Below are positions 12,928 through 26,497 of a stretch of 64,000 nt of DNA, piece by piece. This stretch comes from Tyto alba (lineage: Eukaryota > Chordata > Aves > Strigiformes > Tytonidae). The notes beneath the pieces are model-generated. The model worked only from the letters and a program-made list of their open reading frames with translations. It had not been told where the DNA came from and made no database searches. Each line of letters begins with the position of its first letter. Within the stretch, counting starts at the first letter, position 1. The stretch lies in the NCBI RefSeq assembly GCF_018691265.1, contig NW_024881279.1, positions 8,709,243 through 8,773,242 on the forward strand. Reading direction: 5' to 3'. The position numbers and the translations under genes are program-made.

Positions 12928-15050
12928 AACCACCTTCACAACAAAAAAACCCTATCCTGTGAATAAGGAAGTTTGGGGAACAGATAATATGCAGCTAGAC
13001 TATCCTGTAGCTCTGGTCTGTAGGGACACATTCACTTAAAGTTGCTGTGGCAAACTAATTGTCTGTGCTGACTCATTCACAGAACCATGCAGGCCACAGA
13101 CTGTAATTATCACGTCATAACTATCACTTCAATAGCACAAAGAGTGCACTCTTATCTGATATGATAAAATAGTTCAATTAATTTTAAACAGAGGGAAACA
13201 CTAGTACATCCTTACAGCCTGGCCGCAGAGACAAAGCAAGCTGTCAGAATTAGATTATTGATTTCATGTTCTCTTCTGGCTTTATTAATTTTTGTTCATG
13301 CATTACAGTCACCATTTTTCATGCACTTAGGAGATTTTAATTTGGCATAATAGAGAAGAAAAAGAGTAAGATTAGATATAAATTCAGGAGAGAGACAGAG
13401 ATAATGGAAGGAGAGGTAAACTATGGGTAATATTTACAGAGGAGGTACTGGTGATTTCAGCGAGCAGGAATCCATTCCCACTGAAAACAAAAGGTTGCAA
13501 GGTGAAAAGAGGAGAGAAATTGCTTATTGTTATCAGCAGTAGGACTTCTATTTCTCTTTACAAATCAAAACAGATTGCTGCAAAATTAAAGCTTATATCT
13601 GAAGCAAGGGAATTCTACAACGGAATAGAACAAAGGTACTTTTTAATGACAATACTTCCAATTTTTCCAGCTTGATAGCTTTCATAAGCAGTTTCCTTTG
13701 GGCTTGTTCCTGTCGTGCGCTCCAGGGGCAAATGCTGTGTAGCATGTCAGAGTGATTCTCTGCAATGTTACCTGATCAGTCAATGAGTTCTGTGCTTTTA
13801 AACAACATGGTGAACCTGGGAATCTCATAGGAAACCTAATGTACAAGGCTGTGGTAAACTAATTCTTTCAGTATCAGAAAACTTTCCAATGAATGCATTG
13901 TGTTACCATGGTTGCAAGACATTTCACTATTCCAGAACTATCGCCTGTCAGTACTGCTCAAAAAATAATAGAAAACTCTGAAATAAACTGGGGTTAAATA
14001 CTTAAGTTTAGGGTTAAATGTAGGGTCAGTGATTCTCCTGTTTTCTAATGAGAAAGACAGAAAAAGCTGTGTAAGAGGGAAGTTGAATTTAAGAACCACA
14101 GCCACCAGAATATCCCAGGATATATCTGCAGTGCAGATCTTGCCAGCTCCATGAAGGGAAACCCATGCAGCTGCGGAGCGGTCTGCCCATGCCCGCGCTG
14201 TGCTGACACCAGGGCTGCAGTCACCTCCCTGGGCTCCAGGATTTCTGGCAGCACAGAATGTGAGAATTTGTAGGAAGGTGGCAGAGGACTGTTATCTCCT
14301 CAGCCTCAGATGCTACAGCCGGGGCTACCTAACAGCAGGTATCTGTCCTGCGGGGTAGCCTGCATTACCACACACCCAAGATGCAGATGCATGCCTCTGC
14401 TAGACTGGAAGGCTAGACTTCAAGACTGGATGAAAAACTTGTTTGTGACGTAGGTATGAGATTTTAGATGTATTATTCAAGGACATTTCTGTGGTGACTG
14501 CACCCACTGGAAGGCTTCCAACTGAGCATAGTCAAATTATATGAGGAACAAGGGTAAATTAGTTTTGGTTACAAAATCAGAAGTTAGGTTGTACCCTGAG
14601 TCTGTAGTTTATTTTCTCAGGTATCTCAGAAGATGAGCCAAAACCATCTGAATGCCTGTGGCAAGTTCTGTTAATCAGGGTCTCAGCAGGTCTCGGTACA
14701 ACAAACTCCAGGAACTCCAGCGTTTCTTTCAGAGCATAATGAACTTTGCAGTGGCTTGTCTTCCCTCAGCACCCTCACACTCCACCCCAGTGCCTCACAG
14801 TCTTTACTGTAATTATCCTCATAACATACCTTAGGTGGGCTTAACCTTGTTTTCACAGGCTTTTTCCTATCCACAGGCTGTAGAGAGAGCATACAACAAT
14901 TAGGCACCTTAGATACCCTGGTAAAACATCTAAAGTTTTCTGAGACAGGAGCCAGGTCTGAATGACCTAACAGAGCATACCTGTGATATAGGAATTTTAA
15001 CTGAATTTCCCAAAGCTCTAGTAGTTTATTGTCATCTCTATCCTAGAGGT
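12928..15050. other. Unassigned DNA, in part conserved-element-like
   Basis: No gene is seen. The part 13060-13340 has the texture of vertebrate non-coding regulatory DNA: a CRE-like CACGTCA, several AATTA homeodomain words and few simple repeats. A minor hairpin lies at 14323-14360. Confidence 0.45.
14323..14360. other. Two-stem hairpin
   Basis: GGCTACC (14323-14329) pairs with GGTAGCC (14354-14360), and inside it GCAGG (14335-14339) pairs with CCTGC (14347-14351) around a 7-base loop. The two stems are separated by unpaired bases (5 on one side, 2 on the other). It is too short for a typical pre-microRNA. Confidence 0.5.
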
Positions 15051-16064
15051 TTACCTAGAGATCTGGTGCTGTTCAAAAATACATAGCAAAGGTATACATT
15101 TCCTTTTGAAATCTGAACTAAACTTTGGGATGACACAGTCAACAAAGTAAAGAAGATTTATCTGATATACCAGTCCCAACTCTTTCTTGTGATGGAGAGT
15201 CATGTCCTGCAATATTACACATGTTGGCAGTAATTTCTTATCCCTCGTCCCTTGAGGGGGAAGCTGATAAACAGCAAGGCCAAGATCTGCCTTCAGCCAG
15301 AACACAAGCATGTGGTTTGAGGCTGCCATGGATGCCTACCAGGCGTATAGCCAATGGCACCAAAATTCATTGCATCTGATCCTCAGCTCATAAGAATTCT
15401 GGGTTGCCAGAAGGGTAAAAATACCCTAGTGCTTTTCAGTTTGCCCTAGGACTTCTCCAAATTTAGACTATAAGGCACTATGTAGTAAGATTCAGGAAAT
15501 CAAGTGATTCCAGAAGCAGGTTAGGGATTCTGGTTTAGTCACTTTAACAACCAGGTTTTGCATCCAGTAGCTGGCTTCATGTGCAAACCCTTTCCTTGTA
15601 ATACAAGCTCTGAAAAATTGAGCTCTGCCCTCTATCAGTTGACATTTTTGGTACAGCATATCATGTATTAGAGGCAAAGAACAGAGGTTATAAGTTGGAA
15701 CACAGCATCACAAAACTGAATGTAACCCTTGAAGGTAAAAAGTCAGTAGTGTTTGCCATCACCCAGATTGATGTCAAATAGTTATCTCCAAAGAAATCCT
15801 ATAAAGCCTTCGTACATGATATGAAGAGGCAGATACTGATCGTATCCTTCTTTGACCAGCTAGCACCATCAGATAGATGCTATAGAAAACTAGGAACACA
15901 TACCCAGGTAAGAGGACGCTAGAATTGTCAATGAGCCCATGGAGCAATTTTCCATAGCAAAGTTTCTGGTCAATCAGAGAGGATCCAGCCAGATCCCAGT
16001 CCTTCCCAGAAGTTCTCCACTGCATGACACACTGCTTCCAGGTCCCTTTCACAGGATGCAACAC
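15051..16064 (-). other. Possible decayed coding-derived block (unidentified)
   Basis: Successive minus-strand frames lie at 15774-16064 (96 codons), 15492-15677 (61) and 15051-15329 (92), separated by stops and frame changes. The order and shared strand suggest a decayed element or retrocopy, but I recognise no protein family, terminal repeat, poly(A) tail or target-site duplication. Frames of this length are also expected by chance over 64 kb. No function is assigned. Confidence 0.15.
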
Positions 16065-18553
16065 CTCTGGGACCAGTGAATCTCCTCATTTGATAGCGGC
16101 CATGCAATTATCAGTGAATATTAATATGGGAATCCAAGATGTAGGAAATTCAATAGCACAAACTACTTCATCTCAATTCTCTTCTTGTGCCAACTACTTA
16201 GTCCAAGGATGAGAGGAAGGGCAGCCTCCATCAAGATGCTCCATTGTTAAAGCAGGTACAAGGGAGCAGTGATCACTGCCCAGGAGGTTAGTGTATTCAG
16301 TTCACCTGTAGTAACTTGTTCAGTGGATGTAACTCAACAATATTAACTGAGTGTCCATATTCAGAAGAGAAAACAATACTGACTTCTGCTACTCTTCTGT
16401 CCCTTCTGGTCCACACAATATAGAATGCATTTTTTATTTTCTCCACGTAGATCTCAAACACTATGTGGTACCTGGTTATCTCATACTCTGCTAAGTGGGC
16501 AATTCTTGCTGCAAGTTTTGATTACTGAGATCGCTGGCTTCTCAAAGAGAACATCAAAACTTAAAAGAAAAATCTAAGTAGTGTTGCCAATTTGATCTAA
16601 TTTTCTTAGACAAATCCTAATAGCTAAAAGCAGCAAGCAGAGATAATAAATATTGTTCCTGCCTAGATATAAGAGTCTACCCAATCAATTACTGCTTAGT
16701 ACATCATTGCTTAAGAGTGAACTTGATTTAATTCATCTAGTAAGTGCAGTTACAAGGGTATTTATATATTCATAGAAAAATGACATTTTTTCTGAAAGTA
16801 GGGATGTAAAATGCATTAATGTATTTATGCACATCTTAAATAAAAAGGGCTTAGCGTACTAGTTGATGTTAATAACAAACTTCCACTGACTACATTGATG
16901 CATAAATGTTTGACATATATGCACAAGTTACATAGTGTATTTGCATACTAAGCAGGGAGTTTTTGTTCTAGCTTCCTGGGGCAGAAACTGCTTTTAATGG
17001 TGTGTGATGTATAGCATGGGGAGGTTGACAGTGTTAATCGAAAGTTAACAAGCAGGAAGAATTTGTTCTTTGAAAGCTGAAGTTTCCAAGTAATCCTTTA
17101 CATCTAATACAACTTCAGTTAAGAAGTGGGAGAAGAATTTCAAGTGGACTTTTGTGACCTCTTCAAAAGGTTCTCAGTCCAGTTTTTACTCTTGCAGAGA
17201 GACAGGCATTGTTCTGACCTGGTCAGGGGAATAAACAAGAGAAAGAAGTATTGCAGAAAAGCAAACTGGGAAAAAAGTTTCATCGCACTTCTCTAAGTTG
17301 ACATTTTTTGTTGGGTGACTGCAGGATGTATGCCAATGCTTCTCTGTGTATTGTTTGGGATTTGCTGGTTTCATCACTAAAACGAACAGCAATGGAAGCT
17401 TTCAGTGTGTTTGAAGATTAATTTCACATAATCGCAACAAAGCTGAAGTCAACAAGCTGAATTTAATTACTACCCTGACAGCTGGGAGGCAATTAATGCC
17501 CTTAAACTTCCATAGTGCTCCCTTGCTTGTATTTTTTCCCTTACCTTATTCCTACTAATTAGAAACATGCTTCAGGGTAAGGCTGACCATGGTGTTAAAT
17601 TACCACCTTGTCATCAGAACCACAGAAAATTCCCAGTTACACATCAACTCTTGCACCAGAACAAGAATCAAGGCCATCTCTGAATGGTATGAACTGCAGA
17701 GTACTGCTAACACCCCCCTGTTTTACAGTATAAACTCCCACTGTATTAGTCCTCTGGTGTATATAACTAAAGGAATATCCTACACTGACTATGGCAGGAA
17801 TTTTTTATCATCTTATAACCTTTCAGATTTCCGTATTGGGCAATAAAGTGCAAGACAAGCTTGGTAAAATGATATTAGTGTGCCAGCAATTTAGTTAGGA
17901 ATTTAAAGAACAGCACCTATGAATCTTAATATACCCCATCTTGCATCTGAAAGGAGTGGGGTTGCACATCTCCAGGAAAAGTAAGAATTAAAAAAAATCC
18001 CTGTTGTAATGGCATTATTAAGAGCAAGAGCTACACAACACAGAGCATCAGGACCATTACACTTTACACCAAAACTGGAAAAATCCACAGATTCATCGGA
18101 GTACAATTTGGAATTTCATCCCCAGTTAAAGTTTCAGTGTTTAAGTTTATTGAGAATCAGGAAAAAGATGAACTTCCACAGGATCAGAGATTTTTGTGGC
18201 TGTTTTTGCATTTTCACTATTCTAAAATTAAATGCTTTGATGGAGTTATGTAAACATCTTTTATTTCTGTCAACATTAAACTTCATTTTCGTATTCCAGC
18301 AGCTTTCCCAATGCACCTAAACTTGTCTATCTACTGATGAGCAAGACACTCTGTTGCTGGCCACAGAGGGGTCCATAACACACAGCTATATATCACGTGG
18401 TACAGTCCATTAGATAGCCCAAAGAGGACTCAAAAAACTTAATGTACAAAATAAATCCCCCACAACACAATAAGACAGTACAGTTTAGTACTTTACTGAA
18501 AAAGGTTACTTCATCCAAGTGAGGTACTTTGGTTTGGTTTTCCTCTATGGAAA
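16065..18553. other. Unassigned DNA, in part conserved-element-like
   Basis: No gene is seen. The stretch 16850-17110 is AT-rich but not repetitive, with an octamer ATTTGCAT (16939-16946) and several TAAT words. Its texture resembles conserved non-coding sequence, which only a bird alignment could confirm. Confidence 0.45.
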
Positions 18554-18575
18554 AACAGTACTTCCCGGAACTGTT
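18554..18575. promoter_or_regulatory. STAT-type palindrome inside a larger dyad
   Basis: TTCCCGGAA (18562-18570) is a perfect TTCN3GAA gamma-activated site. It is bracketed by AACAG (18554-18558) and CTGTT (18571-18575), which extend the dyad with a 3-base bulge on the left. TTCN3GAA is the known optimal STAT dimer site; use here is inference. Confidence 0.35.
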
Positions 18576-18950
18576 ATATTTGTGAAATCCTTGGATAGTG
18601 TGAAACATGTATCTTTAAGGGTTCGTATCAGAATATATTTGGCTTTTTTGGAAAACTACCTTCATTGTACCAAGAGCTCTGTGGAGTACTGCTGGGATTA
18701 GAAACCTCTGTGGCTTCCTTCTCTGTTGGGTTCAGTGGAGAGCTAAGCCTTTCTGCTGGCAAATCACAGCTATTTCTGTATGTGCTCAGTCTTATCACTG
18801 TCAGCAGAACAGAACCTGGAAAAGAAACTCTGCCCAATAGTTTTGCTTTATGTCTACATTTCAGCAAGTACCGGCAATTAATGATCTGTTGGCAAATTAA
18901 CACTGCACATGGCAATTGACTGTGGTAATGAAGTTATAGAGTCTTCTTTA
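18576..18950. other. Unassigned DNA
   Basis: No gene, RNA or repeat is recognised. Short overlapping frames on both strands (18628-18919) show no family signal. Confidence 0.5.
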
Positions 18951-18976
18951 TGGTTTATTAGTACAATAATAAACCA
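18951..18976. other. Perfect 10-bp inverted repeat, 6-base loop
   Basis: TGGTTTATTA (18951-18960) and TAATAAACCA (18967-18976) are exact reverse complements around GTACAA. Each arm holds a TTTATTA/TAATAAA word as bound by posterior HOX or forkhead factors. Flanking sequence (18880-19040) is AT-rich and non-repetitive. A paired binding site or a small cruciform are both possible. Confidence 0.6.
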
Positions 18977-21406
18977 CACTCAGCATGTAATAATGGCACA
19001 CAGTTAAATTAAAGACTTGCTGATGTCTTATAAACCATTTTGAGAAACATTCTTATAGCAATCGGTAATAGTCTTCTTCGTGAGCACAGGCAGGCTTTGC
19101 TCTGTATTCTGCAGATACAGTTCTGTCAATATATTTTTTCTATTACTCTTGCATTACTAACAAAGCAGGTCGGATAGTGGAAAAACAAATTGACTGGAAC
19201 ATTTACTTCAGGTTGAACTAATTTTTAAGCACTTTGGGTGAAAAATAAGTCTTGGCTTCTTCAGACTGCATCTATTTATTCTGTTGTGAGGAAATAAAAT
19301 ACTAGAGTTGTTCATCATTTTCCTCTCAGACAGAGCCGCCAGCTGAATTTTACAGTGTTTCTCAACACTTGGCAACTTGAATTGACTATACAGCTTTTTA
19401 AAAATTAAGAGAGGCTAAATCTATCCTCCCAAGTCAGAGAGGTGAAATGTACTGTTGTGACCCAAGTTTTACAATGAGATTTCCTCAAATGTTCTGTTTC
19501 ATGTGTGTGATCAAGATCCTCCCTGTTTACAGATGAGGCTTTATTTCAGAGTCCCTGCCCGTTCACTATTTGATCCTGGAAGTGGAGAGGTGTTCACACT
19601 GAGCCAGAGCTCTGTGTCTGTGCACCTACTAAGCTCAAACCACCCAGAGAAGCCTGGCACCAAAGTACTTTCAGATCTGCTTTACAGCCCCTACTGTAAT
19701 GTAAGAGCATTATTTCTCTCCTCTTCTTGCAAAAATGGCAAGTACTTTGCTTTATTCAGTGTTGCAATATGGGATTCATGCTGTGAATGATCAGGTTCTT
19801 AAAGGGGTCTGTAATGGCAACTGTATGCTGAATTTAATAACAGACAAAAATATCTGGAACTCTCCAGACTGCTCTCTGTAGGAAGCCAAAGCAATGCTTA
19901 GGGAAGCTATTATCTGCCTCTTTCCAGCAAAGCTGCATTTCTTTCCTGCAGCTCCCACCATCCACGCTGGCCACTAGAGGACATTCCAGACCTCCCAACC
20001 GCTGGCCTCATTCACAAAAGCCACGTTGACACCAACGTCCTAGTCTTCCTCAGTCCGATATTGGAGCTGACAGGTTTTTAGGTCAGTCAGGTTTTCTTTT
20101 TTTCTGTCTGACAGAATTAATATAGGAGGAAAAGCAGTCTTTCCCCTACCTTTTACCTGTCTTGTCTGCTTAAACTGAAAACTCATTAAGCAATGGCTAA
20201 GTCTGGTGTGAGATTTGACTGGAGGCCTAGATATTACCCTGTGTCTGATTTGAGATTTTGTCTTCGTCAAAATACTGAGATGATGCTGTAATCACTGTAT
20301 GTAATGCACTGTCCTAATCAGAGCAAAGAGTCCATGATAGATAACACTCAAATCAGCATTTGAGATATTTGTTCACAGTTCAAAAAGATGCCAGGTCATG
20401 CTCCTGAACTGAACAAGAATAGTCTGCATTGTGCTGATAGAGGCATGCTTATGGAGACCCCACAGGTAATTTACATCTTCCACCTTTGTTCATGAAAGCC
20501 ATGATTCCAAGATGAGAGACAAAGGGAATGAATCAGAACGCCCCAAATCTTTTAAATTTTCCTTTTATAAAAGTTAGAGTACAGACAAGAACAAGATGAC
20601 CACTGCCTTCTAGCAGCCATCTGAGGATGTGGTAAACCCATAAGAATATGAGATTGCTTTGGGAGATGTGCATAAAAGTTCACTTTAGCCAGTGCAAGGA
20701 CACTCGACAGAGTCTCTGAGGTGCTCTCAGAACTTCTCTTCATCGACTGCAGCAGGACAGTCATTTCATAAACCAAAGCTGAGGATACATCACTCTACTC
20801 TCAGCCCAGAACAATGCTTAGTGCATCTTTTTATGTCTACATGGAACTGCCAGGATCTAAAATTTCCTTTGTGACAGGCATCTATAAATCCAACATCACC
20901 TCCTGCTCACCAGCATTTGTAGATTCTCCACCAGAGCACAGTGGTTTGTGTAGGTCCATTTTGTTGTCAACTCTCCCTTTGTTTTATTCCTCAGAAAAGC
21001 TTACTCAGCATTATGTAAGGCTTTTCTCCTTGTGAATATTTTTATAATATTACCTCTTTAAGATTGCTCCCATTAAGGAGCTTAAAATATTCTTGAGGTC
21101 TCCAGGCTAACACAGTCTTAAGACTGTTTTCTAGCCACCTCTGACACTGTCATTTCCTTGAATTGCCAAATTCCCTTTTCTGCCCTGTTCTTACAGGCAC
21201 TACAAGTAGTTTCTGAAGCAATTTAAAGAATACTTGTCAGATTCTGCTGAAACTGAATATCCTCACAAGGGAATGGGGAAGTCAGCGGGGAAATGGAGAG
21301 CATGCAGCTGCGTCCTGCTGTTGTGAGGCAGCCTGGTTTAATTTTCATTCAGCTGCTCTTAGCTGGTCACTTCCATGCCTAGCTTCAAAATGCTAATCCA
21401 GAGTTT
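18977..21406. other. Unassigned DNA
   Basis: No gene or transposon is recognised. A partial CTCF-like motif (CCACTAGAGGACAT, 19971-19984, 12 of 14 core positions) is present but lacks the conserved GGC. Confidence 0.5.
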
Positions 21407-21422
21407 CTCATTAATTAATGAG
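21407..21422. promoter_or_regulatory. 16-bp perfect palindrome with paired TAAT cores
   Basis: CTCATTAATTAATGAG is its own reverse complement. It contains opposed TAAT/ATTA cores, the arrangement bound by homeodomain dimers. The surrounding 21290-21500 is mixed-composition, non-repetitive DNA that looks like a regulatory element. No gene is visible nearby, so the target is unknown. Confidence 0.4.
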
Positions 21423-23186
21423 CTTTGCCCAGTGGGAACCTGCTTACTGGGGGATATCTGTGCCTGAGATGAGCAGCTTCTCTAGAAGTCTAATATCCTC
21501 AGCAGAAGATGCTCAGTAAACTCAAATGCATGTGTATGCACTGATTAATATGTAATAAATATACCTAGTAATGCCAGGGTTTAAAGAATGGCTCATAAAT
21601 GCTGACTGGACTCAAGGAGCTGTAACAGTTCGTAATGAGCAATTATGAGTGATGACTTTCTTCTTCTTTAGTGCTTTGGAAAATATCTATTTAGCGCCAG
21701 TGTGAAAAAAAGACTTGCAGGAACAACTGGAGCATCACAAACTATGGCTCTTCTCCACCAGCCACCCTATAAATGGAATGATTTCTGTTGTAGCTAGTTT
21801 CAGTAGTGCTTTTTGTGGCTTGCCCTTGCCCTGTTCCTACCAACACTAATGGGATGATATATAATAGGCCAGTTAGTCACCACTAGGTAGCAACATCCTT
21901 CCTTCTTTTGCAGTATGGGAGGAATTTCAGCTGCATTATGTTATGGTCCAAATCACATTCTCAGTGGCCTAAGAGGCAGTTGAAGCTCTTTCACTCTATT
22001 GCTGTAGAAACCACTGTCACATTCTCTCTGACCTTTATAAGAACAAGAGGCTACTTATAATACTCTCTGTTCACTTCAGAAGAACCCAAACACTCATACT
22101 AAAATAACCTAGAAGGCACCTGTTCCCCTTTATTTAGAACAGAGCCCATAAGGTGTTCAGAGACATCGAAATAGTGGGTTTTGTAATGTCTGCTCTCAGA
22201 AGAGGGAATGCAGTCTGTGTCCCAGGGCTGGCAGATTGGTTAGGGGATCTCTTTAGATCCTTTTAAATATGAATCTATGGGGCCATGGCCAGAGCAGATC
22301 TGAGTATTCAGATGGTGTGAATTTAGAGGGTGTTTGGGGTCAGTAATGCAGATTTCATATATTATAACACACTGCTTTGTAAATTATCTGTAAGGGTTAA
22401 GTCTGAGACATTCAGATTTCAAAGCACATCTCCTGTAGAAAAAGAGACATTCGTACCTTCCATTCCTGTTTGAAGACAGAAGGTAACCAGCCTCACTTTC
22501 TTAACCCAAGTTATACAGTGGACTGGAGACACCTCAAATCTAATTTCAGAACTACTCTTATGTCTTAGATGACGTTATTTTAGAAGCCACTAAGATTTTC
22601 TGATTACTGATTGCTGTGCTTAAAATACAGTGACACATGCTCAGTGTTGAGACCTATCCCTACTAATGAGATGGAATGAAAAAAAGTAATCTGGAGGGTA
22701 GAAGGGTACCATGAGCAGCATCAGCCCCTCTGAGCAATCTCAAATCTCAGACTGCAACCACAGTAAAACTTTGATCTGAAGCATCCTGGATAATAAATTA
22801 GAACACTTGCTTATTTTCTTTGACCACATGCTAATAAATACGCCCCCTGCTATCTCTGGACAATTTCATCTCCACTGTTCTCTCTCAAACTGCTCAGACA
22901 TCTTCACTGCAGAAAAAGAGAGAACACATGACATGGTGTGTTTGTAGGTTACCTTTGAGTTCAGACTAATTTGCAGTCTGGTCATGTGATTTCTGAAAGA
23001 CACATAACAGTACTTTGCTAGTGTTTTTGCAGACTGCAATAATTTTTCTGAAAAGATAATTTAACTAGATGGGACTCTTCCTGAAGCTGTAGTATAGAGT
23101 TGGTTGTGGATTTACAACTTCATTTACCAACGGAAATATTTGAATGATCTAGCTGACAAATGAAACCTCATCAGCACTTCATATTA
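21423..23186. other. Unassigned DNA
   Basis: No gene or transposon is recognised. A CTCF-like motif with two mismatches (CCACTAGGTAGCAA) lies at 21880-21893. Confidence 0.5.
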
Positions 23187-23291
23187 ATTCTATTCTATTC
23201 TGTTTTATTTTATTTTATTATTTTATTTTATTTTATTTTATTTTATTTTATTTTATTTTATTTTATTTTATTTTATTTTATTTTATTTTTT
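23187..23291. repeat. (ATTTT)n microsatellite
   Basis: About 105 bases of ATTCT units giving way to nearly perfect tandem ATTTT units, with one shortened unit near 23216-23220. A pure pentanucleotide array of this length is likely to be length-polymorphic. Confidence 0.95.
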
Positions 23292-26200
23292 AGCTCCACT
23301 GGAATGTGATTTTCCACTCTTCTGGTAGCAGTGTGATCAAATGACAATAAACAATATATCCTTAACAGTTTTAGGTTCTGCTGTTCTGCCTAAGAATAGT
23401 TATTCACTGACGCACCCCAGAAGCCAGACTATATAAGTGTTGTTAGCTCTGGTGCAGGACAGATCCAGACTGAAATACCACAGAGATCTTTCTGGGATCA
23501 GTGGAGGAATCAGCTACATTCAGGAGGAAGGTGTATGAAGAGCTTTAATCTTGGATTCTGCTCCAGTTGCATTAGAAACAAGGGTCAAAACTCAACTTCA
23601 GGAGGGATTTTGGTATGCCTTGGGTCTCTCTGATAAGAGAACTGCTCCATTCTGTTACTGGCCAGGGGTTATGGTGTAGATGCAAAGTGACTGAAGTGAC
23701 AGCCACAGGGATGAATTTGTTCTTCTCTAATACTGGTAACACCAGCTGTCTAGGAAAACTTTTCTGTTAGAGGAGAAGCAACTGTAGGCATTATACCTGG
23801 CAAATCCAGAAAGTAGAACTACCTGCCATGGTCCCGTAAGTTTTCATTACAGTTAAACTCTTCTGAGTCCTTTTGCAGAAGGGAATGAAAACACTTGTTT
23901 TTTTTGTTTTTTTTTTTTTGTCCAGCCTAATTCACTATAGCAACTCATATTTAATTGGATACAAATGAATTAAATACATGCTGTGTCCAAGAGACCAAAT
24001 ATCCATTTCTGCTGGCTACAAAGGAAATATTTGGAAAGACACTTTCAGTTGATCTAACACCAGCTTATTTCCCCTGAAGTCCGCTTCCCTTGTCTGACCA
24101 TAATAGAAGCAGAGTGTGAGTATACAATGTGAAAGGCTTGGCTCCAAACTTCAGCTGCATCTTCACCAAGTAGTCGTCAATGATCCTCTGCGTACACCAT
24201 GGCCAAGTAACCTGAGCTCTCTGATGGGCCCAGCAATCAGTCCAGCCACAGGGATATTTAGAACTTGGGTAATGGTGCAAAGAGATATTTTTCTTCCAGA
24301 AAGATGTTTTCCCAGATCTTGATACCAGTCAGGAGTCACTGACTGGGTCAACTACTTGGAGTCTGGCAGTAAATCCTCATAGACTGGGACTTTCATAAGG
24401 TTTCATCTCAGAAACGTTACACAGGCTTATTTTGCAGTAAGAGAGATTCAGGTATGTACTAGGGAGGTGAAACCGGTCTGTTCCTAACCAACTTTTTAAG
24501 GAGAAAGAACAAATGAACATCTTGAAAGTGACTCCTCACCTCCAACCAGATGAGGATCCAATAATGACAGCTAGGCTTAGCTCCGACTGCAAATTGATTC
24601 TTGATTATCATGTCTGGTGAGAGCATTACTATTCAGGGTACTGATGGTGATAAAGTAGGTTGTTAACAGTGAGCCAGGACAGAGCAAGTGATTTTAACAG
24701 TTGAAATGTTATCTTCTCTAAAGAAGTCATAATAATAATAATGCAATATTATTGAGCCTTTCTAGTCTGAGGGCATCTGTCATCTGTCTGCCTAAAACTG
24801 ATAGGGTAGAGTGCATTTGAATTTATTCTACAGGAAAGAAATAATAAAGCTTTATCACTGCTCTCTTTTTCACCCTTCTTTGCTGCCTGAACATGCCAAT
24901 AACTGAGTTTTATCCCTTTTCTTCTTTTGTTGTTCTTTTTTGCTTGTTTGTTTGACAATACTGACCTGTTCCTACAGATTTATTGTCTAAGTTGACACAA
25001 ATGGAGGGTGAACGTGATTACACACAGGTATGCTCATATCGGAAGCAATGAAAGAAGTAGTCTTAGTAAAGGCAAAACTTTTTGTTCCTGCTCTGTGCTT
25101 CCTATTCATTTGCCTGTGAGAAATCCACACCAGAAAGTCCTGTTCCAAATGTGTATGAAGGCATTAAATGTTCCTAGTGACAACCACTCACAGATGACTT
25201 GTCCGTGATGAAAGTGCCAGAAGCACCTCCTTTCCTTTTCAAGGAAGCAGAAGACATGCAACTTCTATAAATTTCAGTAGGATTCCTGAATGTTCAGCAT
25301 GTCAGAAACAGTATAGAAAACACTGGCAAATAGTACTTATCCATATGGGTTACCTAATAGCACCTGAGCTGCCACAACGGGTTTTCATAATGCTGGGACC
25401 TGAAATGACACTACAAGATTTGACAACCCGTGCCCTGAAGCATAGGGTCACTGATATTAATACATTACTCAGATACGCACAGAGTTTGGATGACTCAGGA
25501 CACTGAGCACATCTAATCTCTAGGTCATTTGATTTAGATCTCAATGATTCCTGATCTGGTAGCAACACAAAATGTGGTTCTAACTGTCCCATGCATGTTG
25601 ATTTAGAAGGGATGACCTGCCTATCAAGCTTTACGCCTACCTAATGTATATATATTCATGATTCTTTAATGTGGTTTCATCTCTTACTCTGTAGCCACAG
25701 TCCTGCAGTATTAGAAACTTAAGTGAACCATTCATGTGAAAACATGATTAAAATGCTGTTTTGGGCTGCACCCAGAAAGATGTGGCCTGGATCTATACAA
25801 AAGAAAGGGCTAGTTAATGTTAATGTATTCAAATACTTATCCAGCCATCTAATTTGATCTGCTTTGGAACTTAACACAACCTCCACCATCAGACTCTCTG
25901 GGTGACTTTTGTTTAATCAGCTCCTACTGCTTAATGAGTGGGGTGATTAACATATGAGCAGGGGTTTTGGTGTGCAGTATGTCTCGTGCTAGTGTAGGAC
26001 AAGACCTAATAGGATTCCTCCTCTCTACTTTTCTCCCTTTCCCAAATGTGAGGTGTCTCCTGTGCAAAGTATAACTCCCAACCCATTATCGATTTGGTTG
26101 GTAGCCATATTTGATGGCATTTTTGTACTTACTAACCTACAGGAGCAGATAATCCTAGAATATGATCACATGTGATTATAAAATATATGTATAGTCTGTT

Positions 26201-26497
26201 GTCCATGATGACAACCGAAGCACTGTCATGAGCTCTTCTTATCAACATACTCATGTCTTTCTCAGTCAGATGCCTCTGAGTATCAGGATCTGAACAGATT
26301 CGCCTATTTCTTCTGTGGGTATCTACTTTTCTCTGAACAGCTATAGCATAGGAAAGTGCTGATTAACCATCAGCATGCTTGCAGGAGTTACTGCATGTAG
26401 CCCACTGCACACAATTGCTCAGTAATCACCTGCATAATTATGATTATGTGCAGTGGGCAACACAGAGTGACTATTCCAAGCTGTCACTGTGTACTCA
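23292..26497. other. Unassigned DNA
   Basis: No gene is seen. A T-rich tract lies near 23899-23920 and an AAT triplet run near 24729-24742. Overlapping minus-strand frames at 24065-24351 are short and unidentified. Confidence 0.5.
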
